DNA of 54,815 nt from an uncultured Pseudomonadota bacterium (lineage in GTDB: Bacteria; Pseudomonadota; Alphaproteobacteria; RF32; CAG-239). A program made the position numbers and the translations under genes. The stretch is from assembly GCA_902785935.1 (NCBI GenBank), contig CADAAN010000008.1, forward strand, positions 1-54,815, in the 5' to 3' direction. Below are positions 1 through 8,056 of the stretch, in pieces (positions within the stretch are counted from its first letter, which is position 1; the number at the start of each line of letters is the position of its first letter). The notes below the pieces were generated by a model. The model made no database searches. It was not told the origin of the DNA and saw only the letters and a list, made by a program, of their open reading frames with translations.

Positions 1-530
1 AAATTGTCAAAAGCATATTCTTTAATTTCAGGTGTGCCGCCTATCACGACAGATGAGAGACCGGTAGAAGAAAAAGCCTCTCCTCCGATTGTTTGCACAC
101 CGGTCAGGTCAACGCTTGTCAAACCCGTGGCACCCCAAAAGGCACTATCTCCAATTGTTTGCACACCGGTCAGGTCAATGCTTGTTAAACTCGTAGCACC
201 TTGAAAGGCAATTTCTCCAATATTGACACTTCCCGAAGTCTTAAGCGATGTGACACCGGGTGGCAGAGTCGAAGTAAAAGAATCTTCATTATAAAAAGCC
301 TCATACGGCACCTCGGCGGGATCGTTTCCAGATCCAGTCGTGCCGTAAATCGTCATCGTTTTATTGCCGTCCGGCCCGCTCAAGGCATAATATGTACCCG
401 AAGTGCCGATTTGTATACAATCACCTTCTCCCGCGTCGAGGCAATTGGCGAGTGACGTATCATCCGCTCTCGCTATCGTGGCAACAGAAGTGCTAAGCAT
501 TAATACAAATATAAATTGACTTTTTCTCAT
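1..530 (-). CDS. BspA-like leucine-rich-repeat protein, copy B (3' end cut off by the window)
   Basis: The reading frame is open from an ATG at 530 to the window edge, about 176 codons, so its end is not seen. The product begins with a signal peptide (MRKSQFIFVLMLSTSVATIARA) and continues as LRR_5/BspA-type repeats of about 22 residues with the pattern GATxLTSIDLTGVQTIGxxAF. It is nearly identical to the complete gene at 29037-29966, which lies on the other strand, so a recent duplication or conversion is likely. The start has an SD (GGAGG) seven bases upstream. Its transcript begins with the structured leader at 567-725. BspA-like repeats usually sit on secreted or surface proteins that bind host or other ligands; the specific role here is unknown. 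Confidence 0.85.
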   Translation of the reverse strand, partial: MRKSQFIFVLMLSTSVATIARADDTSLANCLDAGEGDCIQIGTSGTYYALSGPDGNKTMTIYGTTGSGNDPAEVPYEAFYNEDSFTSTLPPGVTSLKTSGSVNIGEIAFQGATSLTSIDLTGVQTIGDSAFWGATGLTSVDLTGVQTIGGEAFSSTGLSSVVIGGTPEIKEYAFDN

Positions 531-566
531 ATTTATCCTCCATTTTTCTTTTTTCATACTTTTAAA

Positions 567-725
567 ACAAAAATTCCGTTTTATATAACCAAAAACGGAG
601 GAGTCACAAAAACTGTCGGTCACAGTTTGTTTTATTCGTCACAAATGTGCTTATTTCAACAACTCCTCATAAAAGGAGTAACAACCGAATGTGTTTTGTG
701 AACACCGCAACCATTTTGGTTACAC
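567..725 (-). ncRNA. Structured 5' leader B with intrinsic terminator
   Basis: Read on the minus strand, the leader starts at about 725 with GTAACCAAAATGGTTGCGG, which contains the hairpin AACCA-AAA-TGGTT. A closing helix pairs CACAAAAC (693-700) with GTTTTTGTG (605-613, one bulged base). Inside it are a hairpin ACTCCT/AGGAGT, a small GTG/CAC-type hairpin and ACTGT/ACAGT. A U-tailed hairpin CCGTTTT/AAAACGG (576-598) follows, upstream of the start codon at 530. The same architecture precedes three other BspA-like genes in the window. It may be a riboswitch-like attenuator or a separate small RNA; the family is not one I recognise. Confidence 0.8.
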
Positions 726-729
726 CCAT

Positions 730-758
730 ATAATGCCATACTCAAAACCTAAAGTCAA
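730..758 (-). promoter_or_regulatory. Sigma70-like promoter of leader B
   Basis: On the minus strand TTGACT (753-758) and CATTAT (730-735) are 17 bases apart and end five bases before the predicted leader start. The same spacing occurs at the other leaders of this family, which strengthens the call. Confidence 0.65.
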
Positions 759-839
759 CATTTTTGTGTGCATTTCAAAAAAAATATTTTTTATTGTCCT
801 GTTAAAATGATATCTTTTGTGAAATGAAAGGAAGGTTAT

Positions 840-1673
840 ATGCTTTACATCGGTTCACATCTTTCAAGCTCAAAAGGCTTTGTTTCAATTGCAAAAGACG
901 CGCTTGATATCGGCGCAAATACGTTTCAGTTTTTTACACGCAATCCGCAGGGTTTCAAGGCCAAAGACATCGACCCGTCAGATGTTCAAAAATTTTTAAA
1001 AATAACTCAAAACAATCACTTTCAAAAATTTGTGGCGCATGCACCCTATACATTAAATCCCTGTTCTGACAAGCCTGAAACGCGTGAATTTGCAGAGCTT
1101 GTTTTTCAAGACGACCTCAAGCGTATGGAATATGTGCCGTATAATTATTACAACTTTCATCCCGGATCGCACGTCGGTCAAGGTATTGAGACCGGTATCG
1201 AAATGATTGCCAAGTTATTAAACCGCATTTTAACGCCTGAACAATCAACAATTGTTTTGCTTGAAACAATGTCCGGCAAAGGTTCTGAAGTCGGCTCTGA
1301 ATTTAAAGAGCTGAGCACCATTATCGACAAGACATATCTCAAAGATAAAATCGGCGTTTGCATGGACACCTGTCACGTCTATTCGTCAGGTTATGACATC
1401 GTACATAATTTGGATGGTGTTTTGGAAGAATTTGACCGTACCATCGGGCTTGAAAAACTCAAAGCCGTACACCTGAACGACAGCAAGACCGAATTTGCCT
1501 CAAAAAAAGACAGGCATGAAAAAATCGGTCACGGTTCCATCGGACTTGATGCAATTATCCGTTTTATCAATCACCCGAAGTTAAAGCACTTGCCGTTTAT
1601 TTTAGAAACGCCCAATGACCTCAAAGGCTGGGCCGATGAAATTCGCATTTTGAAAGAAAACTTTAATGACTAA
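840..1673 (+). CDS. nfo: Endonuclease IV (AP endonuclease, family 2)
   Basis: A 277-residue TIM-barrel, metal-dependent apurinic/apyrimidinic endonuclease that cuts 5' of abasic sites in base-excision repair. Family motifs appear in order: GSHLSSSKG at the N-terminus, [69 protein letters not shown] and FILETPND. These carry the histidine, glutamate and aspartate ligands of the trinuclear zinc site. The length is normal for the family. The start has an AGGAAGG SD close upstream. It appears to be monocistronic and ends at a strong terminator. Confidence 0.97.
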   Translation: MLYIGSHLSSSKGFVSIAKDALDIGANTFQFFTRNPQGFKAKDIDPSDVQKFLKITQNNHFQKFVAHAPYTLNPCSDKPETREFAELVFQDDLKRMEYVPYNYYNFHPGSHVGQGIETGIEMIAKLLNRILTPEQSTIVLLETMSGKGSEVGSEFKELSTIIDKTYLKDKIGVCMDTCHVYSSGYDIVHNLDGVLEEFDRTIGLEKLKAVHLNDSKTEFASKKDRHEKIGHGSIGLDAIIRFINHPKLKHLPFILETPNDLKGWADEIRILKENFND

Positions 1674-1678
1674 AAAAA

Positions 1679-1715
1679 ATCCGCCAAAGTCAACATCTTA
1701 TGGCGGATTTTTTTT
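1679..1715. terminator. Bidirectional intrinsic terminator
   Basis: ATCCGCCA (1679-1686) pairs with TGGCGGAT (1701-1708). A run of A precedes it and a run of T follows, so it can serve both nfo and the convergent ELM1-family gene. Confidence 0.85.
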
Positions 1716-1769
1716 GACAACCTTGATTTTATATGCGCTCAATTTCTCGCGCAGCGTCGATTGCCGCAT

Positions 1770-2657
1770 TTAAGGATGTCGTCGGCTTAAATTTGCATGC
1801 ACAAAACGGTAGTGTTTTTTTGTCAGCCAATCATTGCCCTCAAAGACAAGAACCGGTTTGCCCGTACCGCAAGCCTCCGAACACATCGAAACAGAATCGC
1901 CGGTTACGATGATATTATCCGCACAAGCTAAATAACCCAAATACGGATTTTCGTTTTTATCACCCCATAAAAATGTATGCGCCGGAATATCTTTGAGCGT
2001 TTCCATAATCAAATCCTGAGCCTTTTGACCGGTACGACGAGAGGTCGTAATCAAAATCGAGCCGCCGAGTTTCTTTTTTGCTTTTAAGATTTTTTCAGCC
2101 AATTCTTTTGCATTTTCAAGCGTAAATGCACGTTTTTTAATGGCTCCGCCGACAATCACTGCCGTCAACGGCCTTGGTAAATCCTTAAAAACAGGAGCCC
2201 ATTTTTCTTTTGCTTCCGATAAAACGGAAGGTGTCACACGGTGCGGCGCACCGATTAAATATCTGAAACTTTTGTGATAAGGTTTGTCCTTGTCATGTTC
2301 CGGCAGTAAAACAAGCGAGAATTCATTAAGGCCCGTTTCACCGGGATACATTAACTGAATAAGTTTTGTTTCAGGATTTTTCTTTTTAATATAGCGCGCA
2401 ACCGGCACCGTACGACGACTGATAGACATCACCATATCCGGCCAAGGCGCCTTAAGGCTTTGTTTTGTTTCAGACGTCAACCCGAGCAAAGTGTTTGAAC
2501 GCACAAAATTAGGCAACCCCGAAAGCTTGGTATAATCCAACTTTTTTTCAATGATTTCAAAATGTGCTTCATTAAGCTGCTGAGCAATACCACGCGCTTG
2601 ACCGACACTGCCCATGCGATTGTCAATCAAAATCCATAAAACTTTTTTATTTGCCAT
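1770..2657 (-). CDS. ELM1-family protein (DUF1022), probably frameshifted near its 3' end
   Basis: A 295-residue protein of the mitochondrial-fission ELM1 family, widespread in alphaproteobacteria; the bacterial function is not established. The body is typical: VLWILIDNRMGSVGQARGIA at the start and ITTSRRTGQKAQDLI, VTGDSVSMCSEACGTGKPV near the end. The start chosen is MANKK at 2657, which has GGAG eight bases upstream; an ATG seven codons earlier is less well placed. The visible frame ends in the odd tail VHANLSRRHP. One extra T in the TTT run near 1786 would instead give VHANFKPTTSLNAAIDAAREIERI, ending at 1729, which looks like a normal family C-terminus. A one-base deletion is therefore likely, either real or a sequencing error. 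Confidence 0.85.
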   Translation of the reverse strand: MANKKVLWILIDNRMGSVGQARGIAQQLNEAHFEIIEKKLDYTKLSGLPNFVRSNTLLGLTSETKQSLKAPWPDMVMSISRRTVPVARYIKKKNPETKLIQLMYPGETGLNEFSLVLLPEHDKDKPYHKSFRYLIGAPHRVTPSVLSEAKEKWAPVFKDLPRPLTAVIVGGAIKKRAFTLENAKELAEKILKAKKKLGGSILITTSRRTGQKAQDLIMETLKDIPAHTFLWGDKNENPYLGYLACADNIIVTGDSVSMCSEACGTGKPVLVFEGNDWLTKKHYRFVHANLSRRHP

Positions 2658-2747
2658 CACAAGACTCCAATAATTCAAAATTTGTTACAGTTTATGACAA
2701 AGTTTTTTCCAAATCAAGTAAAAAATAATACAAAAATAACGAAAACC

Positions 2748-2786
2748 AAAAAAAAATTAAGGCTCAAATTTATCGATTCGAGCCTT
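2748..2786 (-). terminator. Intrinsic terminator of the lipoprotein gene
   Basis: AAGGCTC (2759-2765) pairs with GAGCCTT (2780-2786). On the minus strand the hairpin is followed by a T-rich run (A-run at 2749-2758 on the plus strand). Confidence 0.8.
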
Positions 2787-2811
2787 AAAACAACTATCTT
2801 ATTCAAACAGA

Positions 2812-3192
2812 TTATTTTCTGTACTGAACAGCCATCGGCTCAGGCGCTCTTTGTGCGCAAAGATTGCCGTTCGGGCAAGAATAGGGTTTTTTAACAAATG
2901 TTGTGTTTGAATATGTCTTCGGCTCATAAACCGTTGTGTATGTCACATTCTTATAAACAACTTCAACAGGTTCTGAAACGGTATAGCTGTGAGAACCGCA
3001 TGAGTTGCAACCCTGTTGAACAGGAGCTTGAGCGACAGGAGCCTTGACACCGCAAGCATGAGCAGGTCTTGGTTGAACAACAGCCGGAGCAACTTGAGGT
3101 TCTGCCACAGGAGCTGGCTGAGGAGCCGGTTGACGTGAAGCGCAAGCAGACAAAGCAATTGCTGCTGCAAGCATTAATGTTGAATTTTTCAT
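2812..3192 (-). CDS. Small proline/cysteine-rich lipoprotein, unknown function
   Basis: A 126-residue protein with a lipoprotein signal peptide: MKNSTLMLAAAIALSAC, with cysteine 17 as the expected lipidated residue. A Pro/Ala/Gln/Val-rich linker of about 40 residues follows. The C-terminal part has several cysteines (HACG, GCNSCGS, YSCPNGNLC) and a Tyr/Thr/Val-rich stretch. I do not recognise a domain. The AGGGAAA SD just upstream supports the start. It is probably a single-gene unit, with its own terminator downstream and a possible promoter around 3274-3304 (TTGACC, TACAAT, 19-base spacing). It probably sits at the outer membrane, facing the periplasm. Confidence 0.8.
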   Translation of the reverse strand: MKNSTLMLAAAIALSACASRQPAPQPAPVAEPQVAPAVVQPRPAHACGVKAPVAQAPVQQGCNSCGSHSYTVSEPVEVVYKNVTYTTVYEPKTYSNTTFVKKPYSCPNGNLCAQRAPEPMAVQYRK

Positions 3193-3617
3193 GTTTTCCC
3201 TTTCAAATGCGTTAAATCAAATAAATCTTTGCTTTAACTGGTTGTTTGTTTAATAGATAAGATCGCTGTTCTTATTGTAAACCCTATCCATTGGTTGAGG
3301 TCAATATAAACATAAAATTTTCTTCTGTCAATAAAAAATATTAAAAAAAAGTTAATTTTTTTAAGGGAATGTATAATTTGCAATAACATATTGAATTAAA
3401 TACAATTTTGATTGAGTATCATATTCTTATACTTTACAGGTACATCAAATTTTATGGTGTAAAGCAATACAATTGACATATACAATATTTTTTATTGTTT
3501 GCTCTCCGGTCTTTTTTAGCGGGGTTTATCGATACAAGCTGTTGGGATAAATAAACTCTTATCAGCTTTAGGAACACATATGTCGACATATTGCTGTTGC
3601 AAAAACAAGTATATTGA

Positions 3618-3788
3618 ATTGACTATCGAATCGCTGTTATCGGAGTTGTGGCGGCTCTTATCGACGGATCATTGGACGCACATTGCATATTGTTTGTTGA
3701 TGATGTTGTTTTTGAAGTTTTGCCTTTAATATTATTGCTGCCATTTGCGATGTATATCTTGCTTAAAAAGAATCCGGAGCAGAAGTGA
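3618..3788 (+). pseudogene. Possible remnant of a small membrane protein gene
   Basis: From 3618 to the TGA at 3786 one frame reads IDYRIAVIGVVAALIDGSLD, then a valine/leucine-rich stretch, then LLLPFAMYILLKKNPEQK. This looks like real hydrophobic coding sequence with a basic C-terminus. There is no ATG, GTG or TTG start near its beginning, and a TGA lies directly upstream at 3615. An ATG at 3580 in another frame could have been its start before a frameshift. It could be a broken gene or chance; no family is recognised. Confidence 0.3.
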
Positions 3789-3903
3789 CCCACATCAATC
3801 TCACAAAAGAAGCAACATACCATTACTATATACAATGCCTCGGGGTATTTTGGCTCCCTGCTCTGAAAACGTATTTTTTTCTTGTTATTTTTCAAAAAAA
3901 TAG

Positions 3904-3932
3904 TAGACAAAAAGAAAAATTTATGCTAGATT
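3904..3932 (+). promoter_or_regulatory. Possible sigma70 promoter of the 3965-6793 operon
   Basis: TAGACA (3904-3909) and TAGATT (3927-3932) are separated by 17 bases, about 30 bases before the start codon. The match is moderate. Confidence 0.4.
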
Positions 3933-3964
3933 AAGAATAATCGTTCAGAAAAGGAGAAAAAGTT

Positions 3965-5875
3965 ATGCCTGAAATACAGGAAGAAATTCGTGGATACATG
4001 GACAGAGTTGATGATTTGGTTGACATCATAGATGCTCTGAATGATGCGGCAGGTAAATTCGAAGGTATTGATTCTAATGCGTACGCCCAAGTACAAAATG
4101 ATTGGCAGGCTTTAATGTCCGGTCATAAAATAAGCACGGATATCAACGCTTGGAAAGATGTTGCGGATAGATTTTATGCTCGACTTCAAGAAAAGATAAT
4201 TAATACAAAAAATGTAAACGCTTTACGCTCTGTTGTGGAAAAGATATCTGAAGAAAAAACGAATGATTATCTGCAGATTTTTGATCAAGCGGCAAAAGAA
4301 GTTAAAAGCTTGCATGATTCATACCAATTACTCAAGCTCATAAGCAAAGATACGCCCGAATTTAAATTTGAGGGCCGTGGTGACATTTCTTTGATCGAGC
4401 AAGAAACACAAAAAGCGATTGCTGCTGTTGAATTAACGCCGGAACAAATAAAAAAGCATAGAAAAGACAATAAAAATCTTATGTTTTTGTATGATAGAAT
4501 AAGAAAATACAATAAAACACCCAAACCGTCAACCGAAAAGAAAGTTCCTTCAAAAAACATCAAAGATGATCCGCGCTATAAAATGGGCGTACTTTTGAAT
4601 ATCAAAGGGATTGACTCTTCACTTGAAGATCTGCCTTATGATAAAGCCATAGGAACACTAAAGTTTTTGTTTTTAAGCCATATTGAAAGCAATGACAACT
4701 CTCAGGACTATGAAACACTCAAAAAAACAAATGAAGAGTTAGCAGAGCATTTCAAGGATATGTGTGAAAAGCATAAAGAGAAAAAGTCCGAAGAAAAAGC
4801 GGACGAAAATGAGCCAAAAGATGAGGCAAAATCTGAAAATGAGCCTAAATCTGAAACCAATAGCGAAACGTCGGCTCCGACCAATGTCGAAGGTGACGGA
4901 AATGAAGAACCGCAAGATGAAAACCTTGATTGGCTCGAAGATATGCGCCGTTTTTGGCAAGAATACGCCGCACGGCATGAATATACAGCCTCTTTTGAAA
5001 ATCCGGATAAAGAAGCCAAAGAACCATTTTATTGTGCACTTTCAAAAGATGAAAAGGTACAAGGTCAAGTGACTTATACATCACCAAATGACGTCCATAT
5101 CACAAAAGATTCATCTCTTGTGATGTACCAAGGTATTGTTGAAAAAGCAATTTTGAATAATTCGCCTTTACAGTTCGGTAAAACTTTGGACGATGCACAG
5201 CGTCTGACTTTATATGCAGCGGCTTTATCAACATCTGTCGACGGCAAAAAGATTAAAGTCTTAAATCCACCGGCTTTGACGAAAGAACTCTTTGACACGA
5301 AAGCCTTTACTCAATTAGACCCAAACGTGCAAAAAATCTTGAAAAACGAATTTGACCGCCGTGAAAAAGAAGCTTTAGAAAAAGCTAAGCGTGAAGAAGC
5401 GCTGAAACGGTTGCCCGAAATTGATCAGCGTATTGAACAAATACACAAAGAAATTGAGGCAAAAACGGCAGAATCGGAAACAATTAGCAAAGATGTCTTA
5501 AAGCTTAAAAAAGAAGAACTTAATCTTGTCAAAGAAAAGCTGAGCATTGATGCGCAATATAACCTTATCAGCAAAGGTGAAAGCCGCACGACACTTCGCG
5601 AGCAACAGTTAGGCTTAATGAAAGAAACCATTGATCCTTCCGACACAAAAAAGGATTTAATACATACTGAGTTTGAAAAAGACGGAAAAAAGGTTTCGAT
5701 TAATCAGGAAAATGCAGAGCGAATCGTCGCAGCACGTGTAGGACTTATCAAAGATGTTAAAGATTCCGAAGGCAAGGAAATCAAAGAAGATAAAGCTTAT
5801 GCCGACCGTAAACAAAAACAAAGTCCGAACTATATCGAATACTTAAAGAATCGTTATGCTTCAAAGGAAAAATAG
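3965..5875 (+). CDS. Large acidic coiled-coil protein, unknown function
   Basis: A 636-residue soluble protein with no signal peptide or membrane segment, so probably cytoplasmic. Residues 1-270 are helical. At about 270-325 there is a low-complexity Glu/Lys/Ser/Asn segment (EKKSEEKADENEPKDEAKSE). At about 325-450 there is a more globular part (WLEDMRRFWQEYAARHEY). From about 455 to 550 there is a Glu/Lys-rich coiled coil. The C-terminus is lysine-rich. An AAGGAG SD eight bases before the ATG supports the start. The next gene begins three bases after its stop, so the two are co-transcribed and probably work together. I do not recognise the family; large coiled-coil size could suit a scaffold or an effector. 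Confidence 0.8.
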   Translation: MPEIQEEIRGYMDRVDDLVDIIDALNDAAGKFEGIDSNAYAQVQNDWQALMSGHKISTDINAWKDVADRFYARLQEKIINTKNVNALRSVVEKISEEKTNDYLQIFDQAAKEVKSLHDSYQLLKLISKDTPEFKFEGRGDISLIEQETQKAIAAVELTPEQIKKHRKDNKNLMFLYDRIRKYNKTPKPSTEKKVPSKNIKDDPRYKMGVLLNIKGIDSSLEDLPYDKAIGTLKFLFLSHIESNDNSQDYETLKKTNEELAEHFKDMCEKHKEKKSEEKADENEPKDEAKSENEPKSETNSETSAPTNVEGDGNEEPQDENLDWLEDMRRFWQEYAARHEYTASFENPDKEAKEPFYCALSKDEKVQGQVTYTSPNDVHITKDSSLVMYQGIVEKAILNNSPLQFGKTLDDAQRLTLYAAALSTSVDGKKIKVLNPPALTKELFDTKAFTQLDPNVQKILKNEFDRREKEALEKAKREEALKRLPEIDQRIEQIHKEIEAKTAESETISKDVLKLKKEELNLVKEKLSIDAQYNLISKGESRTTLREQQLGLMKETIDPSDTKKDLIHTEFEKDGKKVSINQENAERIVAARVGLIKDVKDSEGKEIKEDKAYADRKQKQSPNYIEYLKNRYASKEK

Positions 5876-5878
5876 CCC

Positions 5879-6793
5879 ATGGCAGATATCGGTGATGAAT
5901 TTGTTGAATTTTTAAAGGCTCAATTTCCGGGTGTTTTGAGCGAATTGAATTCGGACAAAGTTGATGACATCACCGTAACAAGGACATTTGAAAAATATAA
6001 AAGCATTTTTGAGGCTTGGCTCAAAATTCCCTTAAAGTACAAGCCTTTCGGGCGTGCCGATGGTAAAATGCTTGAAGCGGCGCAAAAAGATCCCATTTTT
6101 ACCGAAAATGATGCCAAAAGGGTAGATGAAGAAATTAAAAGAGAATCAATGCCCTATGAAATTGCGCCGAAATCTTGGCACGACACCCCGATTTTTGATG
6201 ATTTGATCGCCTACGGTATTAAAATGACACCCGCGCACGTCGCAAAGCAAAAGTTAAATGCCGATCATTTAAGACGCGGCGGATATTCTTATCATACTGC
6301 TGAAAAATTGGCGTTTGAGTTTGTGGCCGTCAGTTTGCTTGTGCAAAAACGAAATGAAATTTTGATGCAAAAAAATCTTTCTCAAGATGAAAAGAAAAAG
6401 CAATTATCCGAACTTGATGAAAAGATTAATCAAAGGCGCAAAGAAAGGCTTGATACGGCAAAAGACGATTGTCTTCAAAATCAGCCAGAGCGCTTATTAA
6501 TGCTGATGTTACGTGATTTTCATCGTGGCAAAATCAGCAAAGAAGAGGCTGTTATAAAGACGGATTTTTACATCAAGCAAATCATCAGACTTGACCGCGT
6601 TTATGCCCTCAACGAAGCGATGGAAAAATCTCTGTATCAAAAAGTTTTAAATGAAGAATCCAAAGATGTTTTGCGCCGCGTGATGGATGCCAATCGCGAG
6701 AGCATAAATCCTGAAATGACGAAAAATCCAATCATCTCAGAGCGTCCAAAGGCCACAATAGTTAAACAAAACTTCTCTTATCACACTCGATAG
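5879..6793 (+). CDS. Hypothetical helical protein, partner of the coiled-coil protein
   Basis: A 304-residue, charged, mostly helical soluble protein. It has no signal peptide, membrane segment or recognised motif. The middle (about 160-205) is a lysine/glutamate-rich stretch (KNLSQDEKKKQLSELDEKIN) likely to form a coiled coil. Translation starts three bases after the upstream stop, which implies co-expression and possibly translational coupling, because no strong SD is visible. It converges on the minus-strand lipoprotein gene with only a 15-base gap, and no clear terminator is seen between them. Function unknown. Confidence 0.8.
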   Translation: MADIGDEFVEFLKAQFPGVLSELNSDKVDDITVTRTFEKYKSIFEAWLKIPLKYKPFGRADGKMLEAAQKDPIFTENDAKRVDEEIKRESMPYEIAPKSWHDTPIFDDLIAYGIKMTPAHVAKQKLNADHLRRGGYSYHTAEKLAFEFVAVSLLVQKRNEILMQKNLSQDEKKKQLSELDEKINQRRKERLDTAKDDCLQNQPERLLMLMLRDFHRGKISKEEAVIKTDFYIKQIIRLDRVYALNEAMEKSLYQKVLNEESKDVLRRVMDANRESINPEMTKNPIISERPKATIVKQNFSYHTR

Positions 6794-6808
6794 AACAATC
6801 AAATTCTT

Positions 6809-7204
6809 TTATTGACATGCATTGCCGCGAAAACGGTATGATTTGACAATATCGTTTTCAATGATAAATGATGTTTGACAAACACCTTCAACTTCATTAT
6901 CAACAACAACGGAAGTCGGTGCCATTTCATACTGATTAAAAAACGGATCATAGACCATATCTGACGCACCCCACATCGGCGTGTCATAAAAATATTCTAC
7001 CGGAACGAAGTATGTACCCTGTTTAAAATAGGTCAAAATCTTGCCACCGTCAGGTAAGTTTTTTTGCACGGACGGTGTCCCGAAATTTTCGATAAGAGAT
7101 TGCTCGGTCTGTCCGACGTATTGTTGTAATTGATGTTCATAACTGACATTTGCGCAAGCAATGACGAGCAAAAATGTAATCAATAAAAAAGCCGTTTTTT
7201 TCAT
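6809..7204 (-). CDS. Probable outer-membrane lipoprotein, BamE/SmpA-like fold
   Basis: A 131-residue protein starting MKKTAFLLITFLLVIAC, a lipoprotein signal with cysteine 17. The segment QYVGQTEQSLIENFGTP followed by LPDGGKILTYFK resembles the small BamE/SmpA fold (a conserved G-x-T-x-x-x-x-x-x-x-F/L-G-x-P start followed by strands). This assignment is by resemblance only. Two adjacent ATGs occur; the inner one at 7204 lies six bases from the AAGGAG SD and is preferred. The C-terminus is ordinary (YRFRGNACQ). Confidence 0.75.
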   Translation of the reverse strand: MKKTAFLLITFLLVIACANVSYEHQLQQYVGQTEQSLIENFGTPSVQKNLPDGGKILTYFKQGTYFVPVEYFYDTPMWGASDMVYDPFFNQYEMAPTSVVVDNEVEGVCQTSFIIENDIVKSYRFRGNACQ

Positions 7205-7289
7205 CATTTTCTCCTTTTGATAAGTAAAAAATAAGAAAAAACTGCGACTTTTCAATCAATCACAAAGTTTTAATTTCAAAATACTCAAT

Positions 7290-7817
7290 TTATTCTTTTT
7301 TTAATTTTTTGATATAATCCAGCACCCTTTTATCAGCCCATTTAGCAGTACCTTTGATGCGACCGATTTCTTGGCTTTGCTCATCAACCAGAACGGTGTG
7401 CGGTGTTGTAAAGATACCGAAATCAGAGGCAAGCTTCCCTTTTTTATCGGTATAAAATTCAACATTCGGTGCTCCATATTTTTTAAGGAATTTTTTTTGT
7501 TCCAAAGTTGATTTCCAATCCTTTTCTGGCGAAACCAAAATAAGCCGAATACCTTCCTTTAGTGCGGCATTGTAAAATGTGTTTAAGTCCCTCAGTTCTT
7601 TGATACAAGGGCCGCACGTTTTTGACCAGAATACGACAACCAAAAAATTTCCATTAAAATCACTGAGTTTATAATCTCTGCCGCTTTCGTGCGTAATATA
7701 TGTTTCGGGGACATCTCGCGAATCTGCAAAAATATTGACGGCATCTTGTTTTGAAAACGCCCTAAGTGCAAATAACAATGCTGCAAAAAAAATCACAATC
7801 TTAAAAAAATAGCGCAT
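7290..7817 (-). CDS. TlpA/ResA-type periplasmic thiol:disulfide oxidoreductase
   Basis: A thioredoxin-fold protein of about 175 residues with an N-terminal membrane anchor or signal (MRYFFKIVIFFAALLFALRA). The redox motif is in VVFWSKTCGPCIKELRDLN (CGPC near residue 68), followed by the cis-proline region FTTPHTVLVDEQ. It is expected to reduce disulfides in the periplasm, for example during cytochrome c maturation or envelope quality control. An in-frame ATG 14 codons upstream also exists, but the start at 7817 puts the signal peptide at the N-terminus. It is divergent from the LptM-like gene, which matches the usual alphaproteobacterial tlpA neighbourhood. Confidence 0.88.
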   Translation of the reverse strand: MRYFFKIVIFFAALLFALRAFSKQDAVNIFADSRDVPETYITHESGRDYKLSDFNGNFLVVVFWSKTCGPCIKELRDLNTFYNAALKEGIRLILVSPEKDWKSTLEQKKFLKKYGAPNVEFYTDKKGKLASDFGIFTTPHTVLVDEQSQEIGRIKGTAKWADKRVLDYIKKLKKE

Positions 7818-7911
7818 AACCTGTTCACATCCTAAAAAAAAACTATACTTTTGAAACATCTTTCAGATATAATCACCTAAAGCAAAAGTTACAATAAAAA
7901 GGTTAAAAATT

Positions 7912-8046
7912 ATGAAACACGTTTTCAAATTGTTGAAATGTTTTTTGATACTGTTTTTTGTCGTAAGCATGGCTTCTTGCGGCAAAATGTCAGACCCGAA
8001 ACCGATTGAAAACAGCGGTTATCCGCACATATACCCAAAAATTTAG
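7912..8046 (+). CDS. lptM: Very small lipoprotein, LptM (YifL)-like
   Basis: A 44-residue gene. The product has a hydrophobic signal ending VVSMASC, so the lipidated cysteine is residue 23. A short polar tail follows: GKMSDPKPIENSGYPHIYPK. A C-G-K start, a short Pro-rich tail and a YPxxYP end are typical of LptM-like lipoproteins, which assist disulfide maturation of the LptDE LPS translocon. In alphaproteobacteria this gene commonly lies between argH and lysA next to tlpA. Here tlpA is present and divergent, but argH and lysA are absent. AAAGG lies a suitable distance before the ATG. Confidence 0.7.
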   Translation: MKHVFKLLKCFLILFFVVSMASCGKMSDPKPIENSGYPHIYPKI

Positions 8047-8056
8047 GATAAAAAAA

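Larger units (their letters stand above)
3193..3964. other. AT-rich intergenic region of about 770 bp
   Basis: There is no convincing complete gene here. The region holds a possible promoter for the minus-strand lipoprotein, a probable gene remnant (3618-3788) and a promoter for the downstream operon (3904-3932). The rest is AT-rich sequence with nothing I can name. Confidence 0.6.

Noticed and set aside
516-701. Plus-strand frame over leader B
   Set aside because: It lies wholly within the conserved RNA leader and its terminator, and the other leaders lack an equivalent protein.
3623-3910. A 95-codon minus-strand frame
   Set aside because: It lies antisense to the hydrophobic remnant at 3618-3788, has no SD and reads as typical reverse-strand composition.
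4764-5072. Lysine-rich frame inside the coiled-coil gene
   Set aside because: It is a +1 shadow of the Glu/Lys-rich low-complexity segment.
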